The notes: generated by a model not told the origin, from the letters alone. 64,000 bases of DNA from Thalassobellus sediminis (GCF_044386045.1 NZ_JBISCD010000040.1:2054148-2118147), one strand, 5' to 3'. Counted from the first letter of the stretch, positions 33,794 to 43,514 are shown. Numbers and translations: made by a program.

Positions 33794-34411
33794 ATGAAAT
33801 ATAAAAATAGATTATCGGAAGATGAGTGGCTAGATTTGTTAAAAAACGCTATTAATGAAGGTGTTGCTATTCAGGTAAATCACAGGTTTAAATATAAAAA
33901 CAGAAGCTTAGGAACTTTTTTAACATCGGCTAAAAGAAAAAATAAAACTGAATTAATAAAGAAAATTGAGAGTTTAGGTGTTAATTATAAAATGCATAGT
34001 AAGAATCCTGAAGATTACTTAGAAAAATTCACGACACAACTTTCATTAGACATAAAGCCTAATAAGCAAGCATATATCACAAGGTTTAATTCTTATGTTT
34101 TACCAAAAAAAGATATTTTAAAACAACAAACTATTAAAAAACTTGATAGGGTTTGGAAAAAAAAGTTTGGGGATATTAGAAAATGGGAAAAACCAGAAAC
34201 CAATATTGATAGAATTCAGAGATGGAAAGAATTTAGATATGATGAAATTAAAAACCCAGACGGAAAATGGTTTGATTATAAATCAAGAATGGGGAAATTG
34301 TATGCTTGGGTATACCTTAGAAAAACAGGTAAACATAAAATGAGTTTAATTTCAGAGCATTTTAATAAAAAGGAACTAGTTGAATTGGAAAAGGAAGGTT
34401 TTAAAATCTAA
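33794..34411 (+). CDS. Hypothetical protein
   Basis: 205 residues, not recognised. It is strongly basic and rich in aromatic residues: NRLSEDEWLDLLKNAINEGV at the start, FLTSAKRKNKTELIKKIES in the middle and WKEFRYDEIKNPDGKWFDYKSRMGKLYAWVYLRKTGKHKM near the end. No signal peptide or membrane helix. Lys/Arg/Trp-rich repeats suggest nucleic-acid binding, but that is a guess. It follows parC on the same strand by 82 bp and overlaps the end of the convergent argE-like gene by 4 bp. Confidence 0.65.
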   Translation: MKYKNRLSEDEWLDLLKNAINEGVAIQVNHRFKYKNRSLGTFLTSAKRKNKTELIKKIESLGVNYKMHSKNPEDYLEKFTTQLSLDIKPNKQAYITRFNSYVLPKKDILKQQTIKKLDRVWKKKFGDIRKWEKPETNIDRIQRWKEFRYDEIKNPDGKWFDYKSRMGKLYAWVYLRKTGKHKMSLISEHFNKKELVELEKEGFKI

Positions 34412-35568
34412 GAGGATACAGAAAAAAGACTTATAAGATTATTTAATATCTCTACATAGTTTGTTAATTGCTCTTTACTAATAAACTCATTTGCTCTATG
34501 TGCTTGGTCAATAGATCCAGGACCACAAACAATACTTTGTAAGCCAGCTTCATTAAATTGTCCTGCTTCCGATGCGTATGCTACGGTTCCAATATGCGTA
34601 TTAGCGTTTATTTTCCTCATCAATTTAACAATACCTGCATTCTCGTCGGTTGAAAAACTAGGTACAGGAGCGTGAATTTCTTCAGTTTCAATTTTAAAAT
34701 CGGGAAATATAGGTTTTAATTCGTCTGTTCTTTTATCACAATGTGTTTTGAATTCATTAATAATTTCTGATAAATTGTCATTAGGAATCACTCTCGCGTC
34801 CCAAGAAAAATAAGCTTTATCAGCAATAACGTTTGGAGCAATTCCTCCATGAATAATTCCAGTATGTAATGAGGAGTGCGGTGGTATAAAACGATTGTCA
34901 ATACTGCCGGAATCTACCAATACATTCATTTTATTTTCTAGCCATAAAATTAAACGAGCAGCTTCATTAATGGCACTCACTTCTTTTCTAATACCGCTAC
35001 TATGTCCTGCAGAACCATTTACTTTTGTATTATATAAGCAGATGCCTTTATGCCCAATAATAGGCTGTAATAATGTAGGTTCGCCTATTATAGCATATTT
35101 TGGTGTTTCAGGATAATGATTTAATAAATGCGCAATTAAATCGGGAGCTCCTAAGCAGCCTATTTCTTCATCATAAGAAAAAGCAAAGTAGATAGGCTTT
35201 TTTAAATCGGCTTTAGCTAACCTAGGTAAAACACTTAAACAACAAGCTATAAAGCCTTTCATATCGCAAGAACCTCTACCGTATAATTTACCATCTCCTT
35301 TATCGGTTAAAATAAACGGATCTGTTTCCCAATCTTGTCCTTTTACAGGGACAACATCCGTATGTCCAGATAAAATAATACCACCGTTTTTAGACGGCCC
35401 AATTCTACAATGTAAGGAAGCTTTGTCACCTTTTTTATTTGGAACTAATGTGCATGTTATGCCAAATGATTCTATATATGATTTAATCCAATGAATTATA
35501 GATATATTACTTTCTCCACCTAAAACAGGAAAGGAGACAAGTTTTGACAATATAGATTCAATAGTCAT
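34408..35568 (-). CDS. argE: M20-family deacylase, acetylornithine deacetylase type
   Basis: 386 residues. M20 metal-site motifs: LSGHTDVVPVKGQDWETDPF, GRGSCDMKGFIACCL, SYDEEIGCLGAPDL and GEPTLLQPIIGHKG, in the order typical of ArgE/DapE. The SGHTDVVPV and DMKG pattern fits ArgE best, which releases ornithine from N-acetylornithine. No arginine genes are beside it, so the substrate assignment is moderate. It lies 23 bp downstream of pepT on the same strand, so two M20 peptidases are probably co-transcribed. Confidence 0.8.
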   Translation of the reverse strand: MTIESILSKLVSFPVLGGESNISIIHWIKSYIESFGITCTLVPNKKGDKASLHCRIGPSKNGGIILSGHTDVVPVKGQDWETDPFILTDKGDGKLYGRGSCDMKGFIACCLSVLPRLAKADLKKPIYFAFSYDEEIGCLGAPDLIAHLLNHYPETPKYAIIGEPTLLQPIIGHKGICLYNTKVNGSAGHSSGIRKEVSAINEAARLILWLENKMNVLVDSGSIDNRFIPPHSSLHTGIIHGGIAPNVIADKAYFSWDARVIPNDNLSEIINEFKTHCDKRTDELKPIFPDFKIETEEIHAPVPSFSTDENAGIVKLMRKINANTHIGTVAYASEAGQFNEAGLQSIVCGPGSIDQAHRANEFISKEQLTNYVEILNNLISLFSVSS

Positions 35569-35590
35569 TAAAGAAGGTGTGCTAATTATT

Positions 35591-36832
35591 TTATGATTGT
35601 TTTTGTGCTGTTAATTCTGCAATTTTACAAATAACTTCAGTAGCTTTAATAATACTTTCTACTGGTACATATTCATAGCGTCCATGAAAATTATGGCCAC
35701 CAGCAAATATATTAGGACAAGGTAACCCCATATAACTTAGTTGAGATCCGTCAGTACCACCACGAATAGCTTTAATTAAAGGCGTAATTCCTATTTGTTT
35801 CATAGCTTCTTCTGCAATATCAACAATATGCATAACAGGTTCTACTTTCTCTTTCATATTGTAATACTGATCTTTAATCTCAGTTACAATAACTTCTCTG
35901 CCATATTGAGAATTAAGCTCGTTGGTTAGTTTTGTCATTACTTCTTTTCTGGCTTCAAAATGACCTCTATCGTGATCACGAATAATATATTCTAAAGTCG
36001 TTTCTTCTACATCACCTTTAATGTTATGTAAATGGAAAAAACCTTCGTAACCTGTTGTATGTTCGGGTGTTTCCATACGAGGAAGCGAGTTTATAAACTC
36101 TTGAGCAATGTACATAGAGTTAATCATTTTTCCTTTAGCATAACCAGGGTGTACAATTTTACCTTTCACTTTTACTACAGCTCCAGCAGCATTAAAATTT
36201 TCATATTCTAATTCACCTATCTGGCTACCATCCATAGTGTAAGCCCAATCGGCTCCAAATTTTTCAACATCAAACTTATGTGCACCTCTACCAATCTCTT
36301 CGTCTGGCGTAAAACCAACACGTATTTTCCCATGTTTAATTTCAGGATGATTAACTAGGTATTCCATTGCCGATACGATTTCGCAAATACCTGCTTTGTC
36401 ATCGGCTCCTAAAAGTGTAGTGCCATCAGTGGTTATTAAAGTTTGCCCTTTATATTGTAGTAAATCTTCAAAATAATCGGGCGATAGAATAATGTTTTCA
36501 GTGTCATTTAAAACAATATCTTTTCCATTGTAATTTTCAATAATTTGAGGTTTTACATTGGCGCCAGTAAAATCTGGAGAGGTATCAAAATGAGAAATAA
36601 AGCCAATTGTTGGTACGTCATGATTAACATTACTTGGTAGCGTTGCCATAATGTATGCATTTTCGTCAATATTTACTTCTTGTAAGCCAATAGCTTTAAG
36701 TTCTTCGGCCAGTTTATTAGCTAAATCCCATTGCTTATTTGTGCTAGGAGTTGTATTTGAATTTGGGTCAGATTCTGTGTCAACAGTAACGTAACTTATA
36801 AAGCGTTTTATAATGTGTTCTTTTGAAATCAT
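35591..36832 (-). CDS. pepT: Peptidase T (tripeptide aminopeptidase)
   Basis: 413 residues, M20B family. Motifs: GFISHFDTSPDFTGANVKPQ, TTLLGADDKAGICEIVSAM, VGFTPDEEIGRGAHKFDVEKFGADWAYTMDG and ggtDGSQLSYMGLPCPNIFAGGHNFHGRYEYVP. All metal ligands and the catalytic Asp/Glu pair are in place. It removes N-terminal residues from tripeptides in the cytosol. It is upstream of the argE-like gene. Confidence 0.94.
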   Translation of the reverse strand: MISKEHIIKRFISYVTVDTESDPNSNTTPSTNKQWDLANKLAEELKAIGLQEVNIDENAYIMATLPSNVNHDVPTIGFISHFDTSPDFTGANVKPQIIENYNGKDIVLNDTENIILSPDYFEDLLQYKGQTLITTDGTTLLGADDKAGICEIVSAMEYLVNHPEIKHGKIRVGFTPDEEIGRGAHKFDVEKFGADWAYTMDGSQIGELEYENFNAAGAVVKVKGKIVHPGYAKGKMINSMYIAQEFINSLPRMETPEHTTGYEGFFHLHNIKGDVEETTLEYIIRDHDRGHFEARKEVMTKLTNELNSQYGREVIVTEIKDQYYNMKEKVEPVMHIVDIAEEAMKQIGITPLIKAIRGGTDGSQLSYMGLPCPNIFAGGHNFHGRYEYVPVESIIKATEVICKIAELTAQKQS

Positions 36833-36923
36833 TAATTATAAAAATTTAAGGGTTTGAGTGAATTAAATAAACACTCTAAATACGAACTCAAAAATACGAC
36901 TAATAATTTTTTTGTCTTTTGAA

Positions 36924-36954
36924 TTGTTCATTTTTTTATTTAGAAGTACTTTTG
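36924..36954 (+). promoter_or_regulatory. pyrD promoter
   Basis: TTG (36924-36926), 20 nt, TACTTTTG (36947-36954): full Bacteroidota consensus, 15 bp before the pyrD ATG, giving a very short leader. Confidence 0.7.
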
Positions 36955-36969
36955 CACAAATAATACCAG

Positions 36970-38001
36970 ATGTATAAATTACTGTTAAGACCATTCTTTT
37001 TTCTTTTCGATCCAGAAAAAATTCACCATTTCACTTTTTCTTTAATAAAATTCACTTGTAAAATCCCTGGTTTTTCTGCCATATTTAGAAGTTTATATGT
37101 GATTGATGATAAAAAGCTAGAACGTAAATTATTTGGGTTGACTTTTAAAAATCCTGTTGGATTAGCAGCAGGTTTCGATAAAAATGCAGTGCTTTATAAT
37201 GAATTAGCAAATTTTGGATTTGGTTTTATAGAAATTGGTACTGTAACACCAAAAGCCCAAGCTGGAAATCCTAAAAAACGATTATTTCGTTTAAAAGATG
37301 ATCAAGGTATTATAAACCGTATGGGGTTTAATAACGAAGGTGTTGAAACTGCAATAACGCAATTAAAAAAGAATCAAGGCAAATTAATTATAGGAGGGAA
37401 TATTGGTAAGAATACCGATACGAAGCCCGAAGATTATACTAAAGATTATTTAGAGTGTTTTAATGCATTGCATCCTTATGTAGATTATTTTGTGCTAAAT
37501 GTAAGTTGTCCTAATGTTGGTAGTCATGCTAAATTAAATGATAAAGATTATTTAGAAGAATTAATTGGAGCTGTACAAAAAGCGAATACTACTTTTGAAA
37601 GTCAGAAACCTATTCTTTTAAAAATTGCTCCCGATTTAAATAACAATCAATTAGATGAAATTATTGAGTTAGTTTCAACTACAAATTTAGATGGTGTTAT
37701 TGCAAGTAATACATCGACTGATAGAAGTGATTTAAAAGCCTCTAAAGAACAGCTTGAAAGTATTGGAAATGGTGGTTTAAGCGGAAAGCCTATAAGCAAT
37801 AAAAGTACACAGGTTATTAAATACTTATCTGAAAAGAGTAAAAAAGCATTCCCAATTATTGGTGTTGGGGGCATTCATTCTGCAGAAGATGCTCTTGAAA
37901 AAATAGCTGCTGGTGCCGATTTAGTACAGGTTTATACTGGTTTTATTTATGAGGGACCTAGTTTGGTTAAAAAGATAAATAAAGCTGTCCTTAAATCTTA
38001 A
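36970..38001 (+). CDS. pyrD: Dihydroorotate dehydrogenase (quinone), class 2
   Basis: 343 residues. The N-terminal extension (LLLRPFFFLFDPEKIHHFTFSLIKF) is the membrane-associating helix pair of class 2 enzymes. FMN barrel motifs: GLAAGFDKNAVLYNELANFGFGFIEIGTVTPKAQ, NRMGFNNEG, NVSCPNVG (catalytic Ser class) and GVGGIHSAEDALEKIAAGADLVQVYTG. It oxidises dihydroorotate to orotate with quinone as acceptor. It is a single gene under a consensus promoter. Confidence 0.95.
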   Translation: MYKLLLRPFFFLFDPEKIHHFTFSLIKFTCKIPGFSAIFRSLYVIDDKKLERKLFGLTFKNPVGLAAGFDKNAVLYNELANFGFGFIEIGTVTPKAQAGNPKKRLFRLKDDQGIINRMGFNNEGVETAITQLKKNQGKLIIGGNIGKNTDTKPEDYTKDYLECFNALHPYVDYFVLNVSCPNVGSHAKLNDKDYLEELIGAVQKANTTFESQKPILLKIAPDLNNNQLDEIIELVSTTNLDGVIASNTSTDRSDLKASKEQLESIGNGGLSGKPISNKSTQVIKYLSEKSKKAFPIIGVGGIHSAEDALEKIAAGADLVQVYTGFIYEGPSLVKKINKAVLKS

Positions 38002-38007
38002 AAAGGT

Positions 38008-39939
38008 TTATTTTATAATCTTCTTTACTGTTTTAGAATGAGAATTACTAACAGTAAGCAAATAGGTTCCTGAAGATAAACTACTCACGTCAATAGGTTG
38101 TTTTGTTACTGTTCCTGTTAAAAACGTTTGACCATATACATCGGAAATACGATACTGAGTGATTTCACTTGGTGAATTGGTTGTAATATTTATTACACCA
38201 TTTTTAACCGGGTTAGGAAATGCTTTAGCCTTTAGATTACTCGATATTGGTACGTCTATAGTTTTAATAAAAATATTATCAATAGCAATATCAGCATCCC
38301 AACTATCACCACGAACCGCTCTAAATCTAACTTTTACAGTTTGATTTGTATATGCCGATAAGTTTATTGTTTTAGATAAAAAATCATCACTTTGATTAGT
38401 TTGTTGGTTGCCATAAAGAGGGGCGATAATATCATTAACATAACCTGCTTCTGTAATTAAATCTATGTGTAATGCTCCCATATGTTCTCCAAACATATGG
38501 TATGAAAAGTCTAATGCAGAGTTTTCATTAACAACGTTTATACAAGGAGAAGTAAATTCTGCTACATCACCCGGTTTTGCTCCAGAAGCTTCTGCATATA
38601 TATAGGTGTTGGATTTATTATTAGATAATTTTTGTAAAAGAGGACCTGTTTCATTTGAAGCAGTTTCTCCTTTGTTTAATAACCAATTATATCCGTTTTC
38701 AGATGCATCTTTGATGGTCCAATTTAAATCGCTAAGCAAATTAGAATTTTCAAAATCTTCACTAAAATTTGTTGTTGATTCTCCAACTTTAATAAGTTTT
38801 GAAAATGTTTTTGTAATAGTTTTAGACTTGTTTGAAACAGTAAGAGTTACATCATAAATGCCTTGAGTATAAGTATGGGTGATTTCTTTTGTGTTATAGT
38901 CTACAACGCCATCACTATCAATATCCCATTCCCATTTAGTTATATTGTCACAATTACTTTTTAAGTTAACAGTGAGTGTATCATCACAAGTTTGAGAACT
39001 ATCAACAGTAAAGTTTGCATTAAATGACTCGCAAGCTAAATAACTTTTTGTAGTCTGGTAAAAAGCGTACATACGTGCCAATTGCTGAGGGGTGAAATGA
39101 TTTCTACAAGCTTTTCTAGAATACGACATGATATTTTCTGTGTCAGGCGTATATTTCTCTCCATTAGCATCAGTTGTATTACCTGTGTATTCGCAAAAAT
39201 TATTAATGTTAGCTGTTGATAATCCTGGATCTGCAGGTGTGTCACAAATACCATCACCATCGGTATCACAATTACTTCCATCTACTAATTCAGTAGTGGT
39301 ATCATTTGGACCATGAGTGTGTATTAATGAGAAAAAATGTCCCATTTCATGAATTAAAGATGAATTGTTTTTAGCGCAATTATTATTTATTATAATAACA
39401 TCTTTTCTGCCTTCGTTATCTGAGTATCCACAAATACTTTCATTGGAAGAATTTTTAATAGAATGAGTAAAATAAATATTTATAACTCCCGGGGAATTAT
39501 ATTTTTCTATTAAGTTTATTTCATCACCTTTTTTTATATGAACTATTTCATCATTATTAATGTAGTTAATATTGTCACACAAAAAAAACGATATGAAAGC
39601 TTCAGCATAAGTAGCATTTAAATTATCAATAGCCTTATTAATTTCAGAATTACTAATTCCACTTGAGCCATTAGTATATCTTAAAACATGTGCTTTAATT
39701 GGAATAGAATTAATAATTTTAGCATTACTGCTTTTATTATTAGTACTACTCATTTTTTTTTGAAAAAAAGTTTGTTCGTATTCTTTAATTTGAGTTTTAA
39801 TCCTTTTTAGGTATTCAAGTGATTTTTCTGAAGTAATAGTCCCACATGTTTTAGTTTCGATTTGAGAATACGAAAAATTGCAAAATACAATTAAAAGCGT
39901 TAGTAGGAATTTGGTAGTTATATATTTAAAAACATTCAT
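38008..39939 (-). CDS. Secreted M43-type metalloprotease with PKD and T9SS sorting domain
   Basis: 643 residues with a signal peptide (to about residue 25). The zinc motif HEMGHFFSLIH (197-207) and the Met-turn NIMSYS follow the pregnancy-associated-plasma-protein (M43) pattern. A PKD domain lies at about 315-390 (CDNITKWEWDIDSDGVVDY), then a MAM/lectin-like beta domain (about 395-565), then a type A T9SS sorting domain (AFPNPVKNGVINITT ... LSSGTYLLTVSN). It is exported by T9SS and probably digests proteins outside the cell. It is the downstream neighbour of another T9SS cargo gene on the same strand. Confidence 0.88.
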   Translation of the reverse strand: MNVFKYITTKFLLTLLIVFCNFSYSQIETKTCGTITSEKSLEYLKRIKTQIKEYEQTFFQKKMSSTNNKSSNAKIINSIPIKAHVLRYTNGSSGISNSEINKAIDNLNATYAEAFISFFLCDNINYINNDEIVHIKKGDEINLIEKYNSPGVINIYFTHSIKNSSNESICGYSDNEGRKDVIIINNNCAKNNSSLIHEMGHFFSLIHTHGPNDTTTELVDGSNCDTDGDGICDTPADPGLSTANINNFCEYTGNTTDANGEKYTPDTENIMSYSRKACRNHFTPQQLARMYAFYQTTKSYLACESFNANFTVDSSQTCDDTLTVNLKSNCDNITKWEWDIDSDGVVDYNTKEITHTYTQGIYDVTLTVSNKSKTITKTFSKLIKVGESTTNFSEDFENSNLLSDLNWTIKDASENGYNWLLNKGETASNETGPLLQKLSNNKSNTYIYAEASGAKPGDVAEFTSPCINVVNENSALDFSYHMFGEHMGALHIDLITEAGYVNDIIAPLYGNQQTNQSDDFLSKTINLSAYTNQTVKVRFRAVRGDSWDADIAIDNIFIKTIDVPISSNLKAKAFPNPVKNGVINITTNSPSEITQYRISDVYGQTFLTGTVTKQPIDVSSLSSGTYLLTVSNSHSKTVKKIIK

Positions 39940-40035
39940 TTGGGGAAAAACATTTTTTAAATGTACCCGTTAATGAATTTTGTAAAAAATAAAAACGTTA
40001 AAGCGTAGGATTTTAACGCTAATATTGCATTTGTG

Positions 40036-40977
40036 TTAGTTAATAATAATTTTTTCAGTTTTAGAGTTGCCATTTTTAGCGTATAAACGAAGTAAATAAA
40101 CACCTTTACTTAGTGAAGATAAATCAATTTCTAATTTATTTATTCTATTATTTATAATAGTATTATTTACTAAACGTCCTAATATATTATAAATCTCAAT
40201 AGCTTTTAAATTGACATTTTTAGTATTAGAAATAGTGAGTTTGTTTTTAGTAGGATTAGGAAAAATTTTGAAGCTTTCAACTGATTTAGATGACTGGATA
40301 TTAAGTGTAGATGAATTATAAGTAAAAGTTAGTGTGCCAATTCTATTTGCATTAAAAGGAAGTATATTTGATAAACTAGTAATAACACCTTGAGGATTCG
40401 TTTCAGGGTTGCTTAAAGAGTATGTGTTCCCATCTTCAGTACCAGCATCGTAAGGATATAAATCGATGGTGAAAGTTTCTTTCCAGCCATTATTAATGTT
40501 AATGTTTCCAGATCTTAAATTTATACCATTAACACCTATAAACCAATCTGGACTTGGTGCGATCATTGAAGCTAAAGTTATTAAAGAAAAATCTTCACTA
40601 ACAGTTAGATTATTTATACTTATTGTGCCTTTTGCAGAACCTAACTCCGAACCAGATACGTACTGGTCGGCATCATTATTAGTATTTACTTCTGTTTGAA
40701 AAGTGCTTGTGCTTCCGGTTTCAGCGATTGATTTAATACCTGCGGAAGCAGTACCATTTAACATAAAAAAAGTGTTTTCTGTTTTATGTGTTGCTCCAAC
40801 TAATTGCGACCAATGGGCAGAACTAGGTAAATCAATAATACTAATACCTGTAGTAGGGTTGTTTATTTCAGATTCCCATAAACTTTCAAAAACAATATCA
40901 TAGTTAGCTATACTTTGACTAAAAGCATAAGAGGAAAATAAAAGGAAAAAAAACAGATTGCAAGTAAAAGTTTTCAT
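40036..40977 (-). CDS. T9SS type A sorting-domain protein (spondin-like)
   Basis: 313 residues with signal peptide (FFLLFSSYAFSQS). Residues about 25-190 resemble the spondin_N domain: ANYDIVFESLWES ... PSSAHWSQLVGATHKT, and LASMIAPSPDWFIGVNGINL. The C-terminus is a type A T9SS sorting domain (KIFPNPTKNKLTIS ... LSKGVYLLRLYAKNG). It is secreted or attached to the cell surface, perhaps in adhesion. It lies 96 bp upstream of the M43 protease gene on the same strand. Confidence 0.85.
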   Translation of the reverse strand: MKTFTCNLFFFLLFSSYAFSQSIANYDIVFESLWESEINNPTTGISIIDLPSSAHWSQLVGATHKTENTFFMLNGTASAGIKSIAETGSTSTFQTEVNTNNDADQYVSGSELGSAKGTISINNLTVSEDFSLITLASMIAPSPDWFIGVNGINLRSGNININNGWKETFTIDLYPYDAGTEDGNTYSLSNPETNPQGVITSLSNILPFNANRIGTLTFTYNSSTLNIQSSKSVESFKIFPNPTKNKLTISNTKNVNLKAIEIYNILGRLVNNTIINNRINKLEIDLSSLSKGVYLLRLYAKNGNSKTEKIIIN

Positions 40978-41070
40978 GAAGTAAAATATGTTGATTTACA
41001 TTTATGTCGTTAAACATAATTGCGTCTTACAAAATAATAGTATTTTTATTGCCATATTTAGGAAGTATAC

Positions 41071-41934
41071 ATGACTAATCAAGTTAAAATTATTGAGTGC
41101 CCACGTGATGCTATGCAAGGAATTAAACAGTTCATTCCAACAGAGCAAAAAGTTCAATATATTCAGTCATTATTACGAGTAGGGTTTGATACAATTGATT
41201 TTGGAAGTTTTGTATCTCCTAAAGCCATTCCTCAAATGGTTGATACTGCCGAAGTATTATCTAAATTAGATTTAAGTAAAACCAAAAGTAAACTCTTAGC
41301 TATAGTTGCAAATACAAGAGGAGCAGAATCTGCTTCATTACACTCTGAGATAGAGTATTTGGGTTATCCGTTTTCAATATCTGAAAACTTCCAGATGCGT
41401 AATACGCATAAAACCATAGCGCAATCTGTAATAACGCTTTCTGAAATTTTAGAAATAGCTAATAATTCAAATAAAGAAGTTGTTGTTTATATATCTATGG
41501 GTTTTGGAAACCCGTATGGAGATCCTTGGAATGTTGATATAGTAGGAGAGTGGACAGAAAAATTATCAAAAATGGGTGTTAAGATTCTATCGTTAAGCGA
41601 TACCGTTGGAAATTCAAATCCAGAAAGTATCAATTATTTATTTTCAAACTTAATTCCTTTATACTCCCACATAGAATTTGGTGCACATTTGCACACTACA
41701 CCATCTTCTTGGTTTGAAAAAGTTGATGCAGCTTATAAGGCAGGTTGTTTACGATTTGATGGAGCTATTCAAGGGTTTGGTGGGTGTCCCATGGCAAAAG
41801 ATGAGTTAACTGGTAATATGCCAACAGAGAAATTATTATCCTATTTTACTTCTAAAAAAGAGAACAACCTTAATGCGCTTAGTTTTGAGAGTGCTTACAA
41901 TGAAGCCTCTAAAATATTCTTAAATTATCATTAG
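41071..41934 (+). CDS. Hydroxymethylglutaryl-CoA lyase
   Basis: 287 residues of the HMGL-like TIM-barrel family. Catalytic residues are in IIECPRDAMQGIKQFIPTEQK (Arg and Asp; most homologues have GPRDGLQ), VGFDTIDFGSFVSPKAIPQM, LSLSDTVGNSNPE, GAHLHTTPSSW (metal His pair) and IQGFGGCPMAKDELTGNMPTE (catalytic Cys loop). It splits HMG-CoA to acetyl-CoA and acetoacetate in leucine degradation. No other leucine catabolic gene is adjacent. Confidence 0.9.
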   Translation: MTNQVKIIECPRDAMQGIKQFIPTEQKVQYIQSLLRVGFDTIDFGSFVSPKAIPQMVDTAEVLSKLDLSKTKSKLLAIVANTRGAESASLHSEIEYLGYPFSISENFQMRNTHKTIAQSVITLSEILEIANNSNKEVVVYISMGFGNPYGDPWNVDIVGEWTEKLSKMGVKILSLSDTVGNSNPESINYLFSNLIPLYSHIEFGAHLHTTPSSWFEKVDAAYKAGCLRFDGAIQGFGGCPMAKDELTGNMPTEKLLSYFTSKKENNLNALSFESAYNEASKIFLNYH

Positions 41935-41985
41935 TTTTTCTGTTTAAACTACTTCAGACAGTTGTTTTGTATTTATTATACAGAA

Positions 41986-42008
41986 TTATTTAAATTTAAT
42001 CTAAATAA
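41986..42008. promoter_or_regulatory. Palindromic operator, copy 1
   Basis: TTATTTAAA-N5-TCTAAATAA, arms of nine bases with one mismatch. It lies immediately upstream of the -33 box of the porin promoter and has the same architecture as copy 2. The pattern resembles iron- or manganese-responsive DtxR-type boxes, but the regulator is not known. Confidence 0.6.
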
Positions 42009-42011
42009 AAT

Positions 42012-42041
42012 TTGCCCAAGTAATTATGTGTTTTATATTTG
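42012..42041 (+). promoter_or_regulatory. Porin promoter
   Basis: TTG (42012-42014), 19 nt, TATATTTG (42034-42041), between the two palindromic operators. Confidence 0.75.
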
Positions 42042-42058
42042 CATCTTTAAAACATAAA

Positions 42059-42081
42059 TTATTTATAATTAGTCTAAATAA
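42059..42081. promoter_or_regulatory. Palindromic operator, copy 2
   Basis: TTATTTATA-N5-TCTAAATAA, sharing the right arm and spacing with copy 1. It lies downstream of the predicted transcription start, a position suited to repression. Confidence 0.6.
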
Positions 42082-42103
42082 AGACGATTAATTAAATCAA
42101 CTA

Positions 42104-43282
42104 ATGAAAAAACTAGCCTTATTTATTTCAATTCTTGCATCATCTTTTATTACAGCACAAACTGTTCAGGATTCGATAACTTTCGATCCTCAAAAACAAT
42201 TAAATGCCGCACAACGTATTTTATCAGGAAATTATGGAAAAGCTGTAACAGTAGGAGCATATGGAGAATTAACTTATAATCAGCCAGAAAGCAATAATGG
42301 GGAATTAGATGTTCAACGATTGGTATTACTTTTTGGTTATAAGTTCAACGATAAAACACAATTTGTAACTGAGGTAGAATTTGAACATGTTGAAGAGGTT
42401 TTTATAGAACAAGCTTTTGTTAATTATGTAATAGCACCAAATGTTAGTTTACGTGGTGGTTTAATGTTAGTGCCTTTTGGAATTGTTAATGAATTTCATG
42501 AGCCAACCACTTTTAATGGTGTTGAAAGGCCTACTATAGATAATGTAATAATACCTACTACTTGGAGAGAAATTGGTGTTGGTGTATCGGGTAGATTTAA
42601 TGAAATTTCATTAGGATATCAAGCTTATGTATTTAATGGCTTTAAGTCTACTTCTTTTGATGGAGCAGGTGGTGTAAATGGTTATTTAAAAGGATCAAAT
42701 GGATTACGTGGTGGTCGCCAAAAGGCCATTAAATCTACAGTAGATAGTCCAACACTTTCCTTAAAATTCGATTATTATGGAGTTCCAGGATTACGTTTAG
42801 GGCTTTCAGGTTATTTTGGAGACACACAAGCTGAAGATGATGTTGAAACTATTGATGGCGCTAATATTGGAATATCTATGATTGGTTTAGATGCTCGATA
42901 TGCATATCAACGTTTTACAGCACGAGGGCAATATGTGCACGGATCATTATCTGGTACAGAAGCTTATAATACTTTAACAGGAAAAGATTTGGGAAGCGAA
43001 TTACAAGGTTGGTATATAGAAGCAGCATATAATTTGTTACCTCAAGAAAAAAGTCAGCGTTTATTTGCCTTTGCAAGATATGAGCAATATGATACACATG
43101 CCAATACCGCTGGAAGTTTGTTAAGAAACGATGCTTATAATAGAAATGATTTAACTACAGGGTTAAGTTATCATATAGCGCCAGGTGTAGTTTTTAAAGC
43201 AGATTATCAGTTTAGAGATAATGCAGTTTCTGGATCAGATGTTCAAAACAGACTTAATTTTGGAATAGGAGTTTGGTTCTAA
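42104..43282 (+). CDS. Outer-membrane porin-like protein
   Basis: 392 residues with signal peptide (MKKLALFISILASSFITAQT). The mature protein is an all-beta barrel resembling phosphate-selective porin (OprP/OprO-like) proteins of Bacteroidota: VGAYGELTYNQPE, VEFEHVEEVFIEQAFVNY, PTTWREIGVGVSGRF, alternating strands, and a C-terminal aromatic residue (NFGIGVWF). It forms an outer-membrane channel. The promoter is bracketed by two palindromic operators, so it is regulated, perhaps by iron. FMN-binding and membrane-protein genes follow. Confidence 0.82.
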   Translation: MKKLALFISILASSFITAQTVQDSITFDPQKQLNAAQRILSGNYGKAVTVGAYGELTYNQPESNNGELDVQRLVLLFGYKFNDKTQFVTEVEFEHVEEVFIEQAFVNYVIAPNVSLRGGLMLVPFGIVNEFHEPTTFNGVERPTIDNVIIPTTWREIGVGVSGRFNEISLGYQAYVFNGFKSTSFDGAGGVNGYLKGSNGLRGGRQKAIKSTVDSPTLSLKFDYYGVPGLRLGLSGYFGDTQAEDDVETIDGANIGISMIGLDARYAYQRFTARGQYVHGSLSGTEAYNTLTGKDLGSELQGWYIEAAYNLLPQEKSQRLFAFARYEQYDTHANTAGSLLRNDAYNRNDLTTGLSYHIAPGVVFKADYQFRDNAVSGSDVQNRLNFGIGVWF

Positions 43283-43292
43283 GATAATTAGT

Positions 43293-43471
43293 GCGTTTCC
43301 CTATCGGATCGGGCTTTATTCGTTGATTAAAATTTAAAATTTTTGAACTCATGAATATATTTCTGCTGCAGTCGATTCCCAATAAAAAACCAATAGAGGA
43401 TCAATAAAGCTTCAAATGAATATTCCCGATTTCTGTTTAATAAATTAGAATTGAAGACTTAATCCCTAAAG
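43293..43471. repeat. Degenerate GCGTT..CCC repeat, second copy
   Basis: Starts GCGTTTCCCTATCGGATCGG and contains GGGCTTT, ending near AATCCCTAAAG. It resembles the start of the element at 10787 but is eroded. It fills the gap after the porin gene; no ORF is seen in 43283-43526. Confidence 0.4.
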
Positions 43472-43514
43472 AAAGGAAACCAAACAACTTAGTTGTCAGA
43501 ACAAGAAAAAATAA

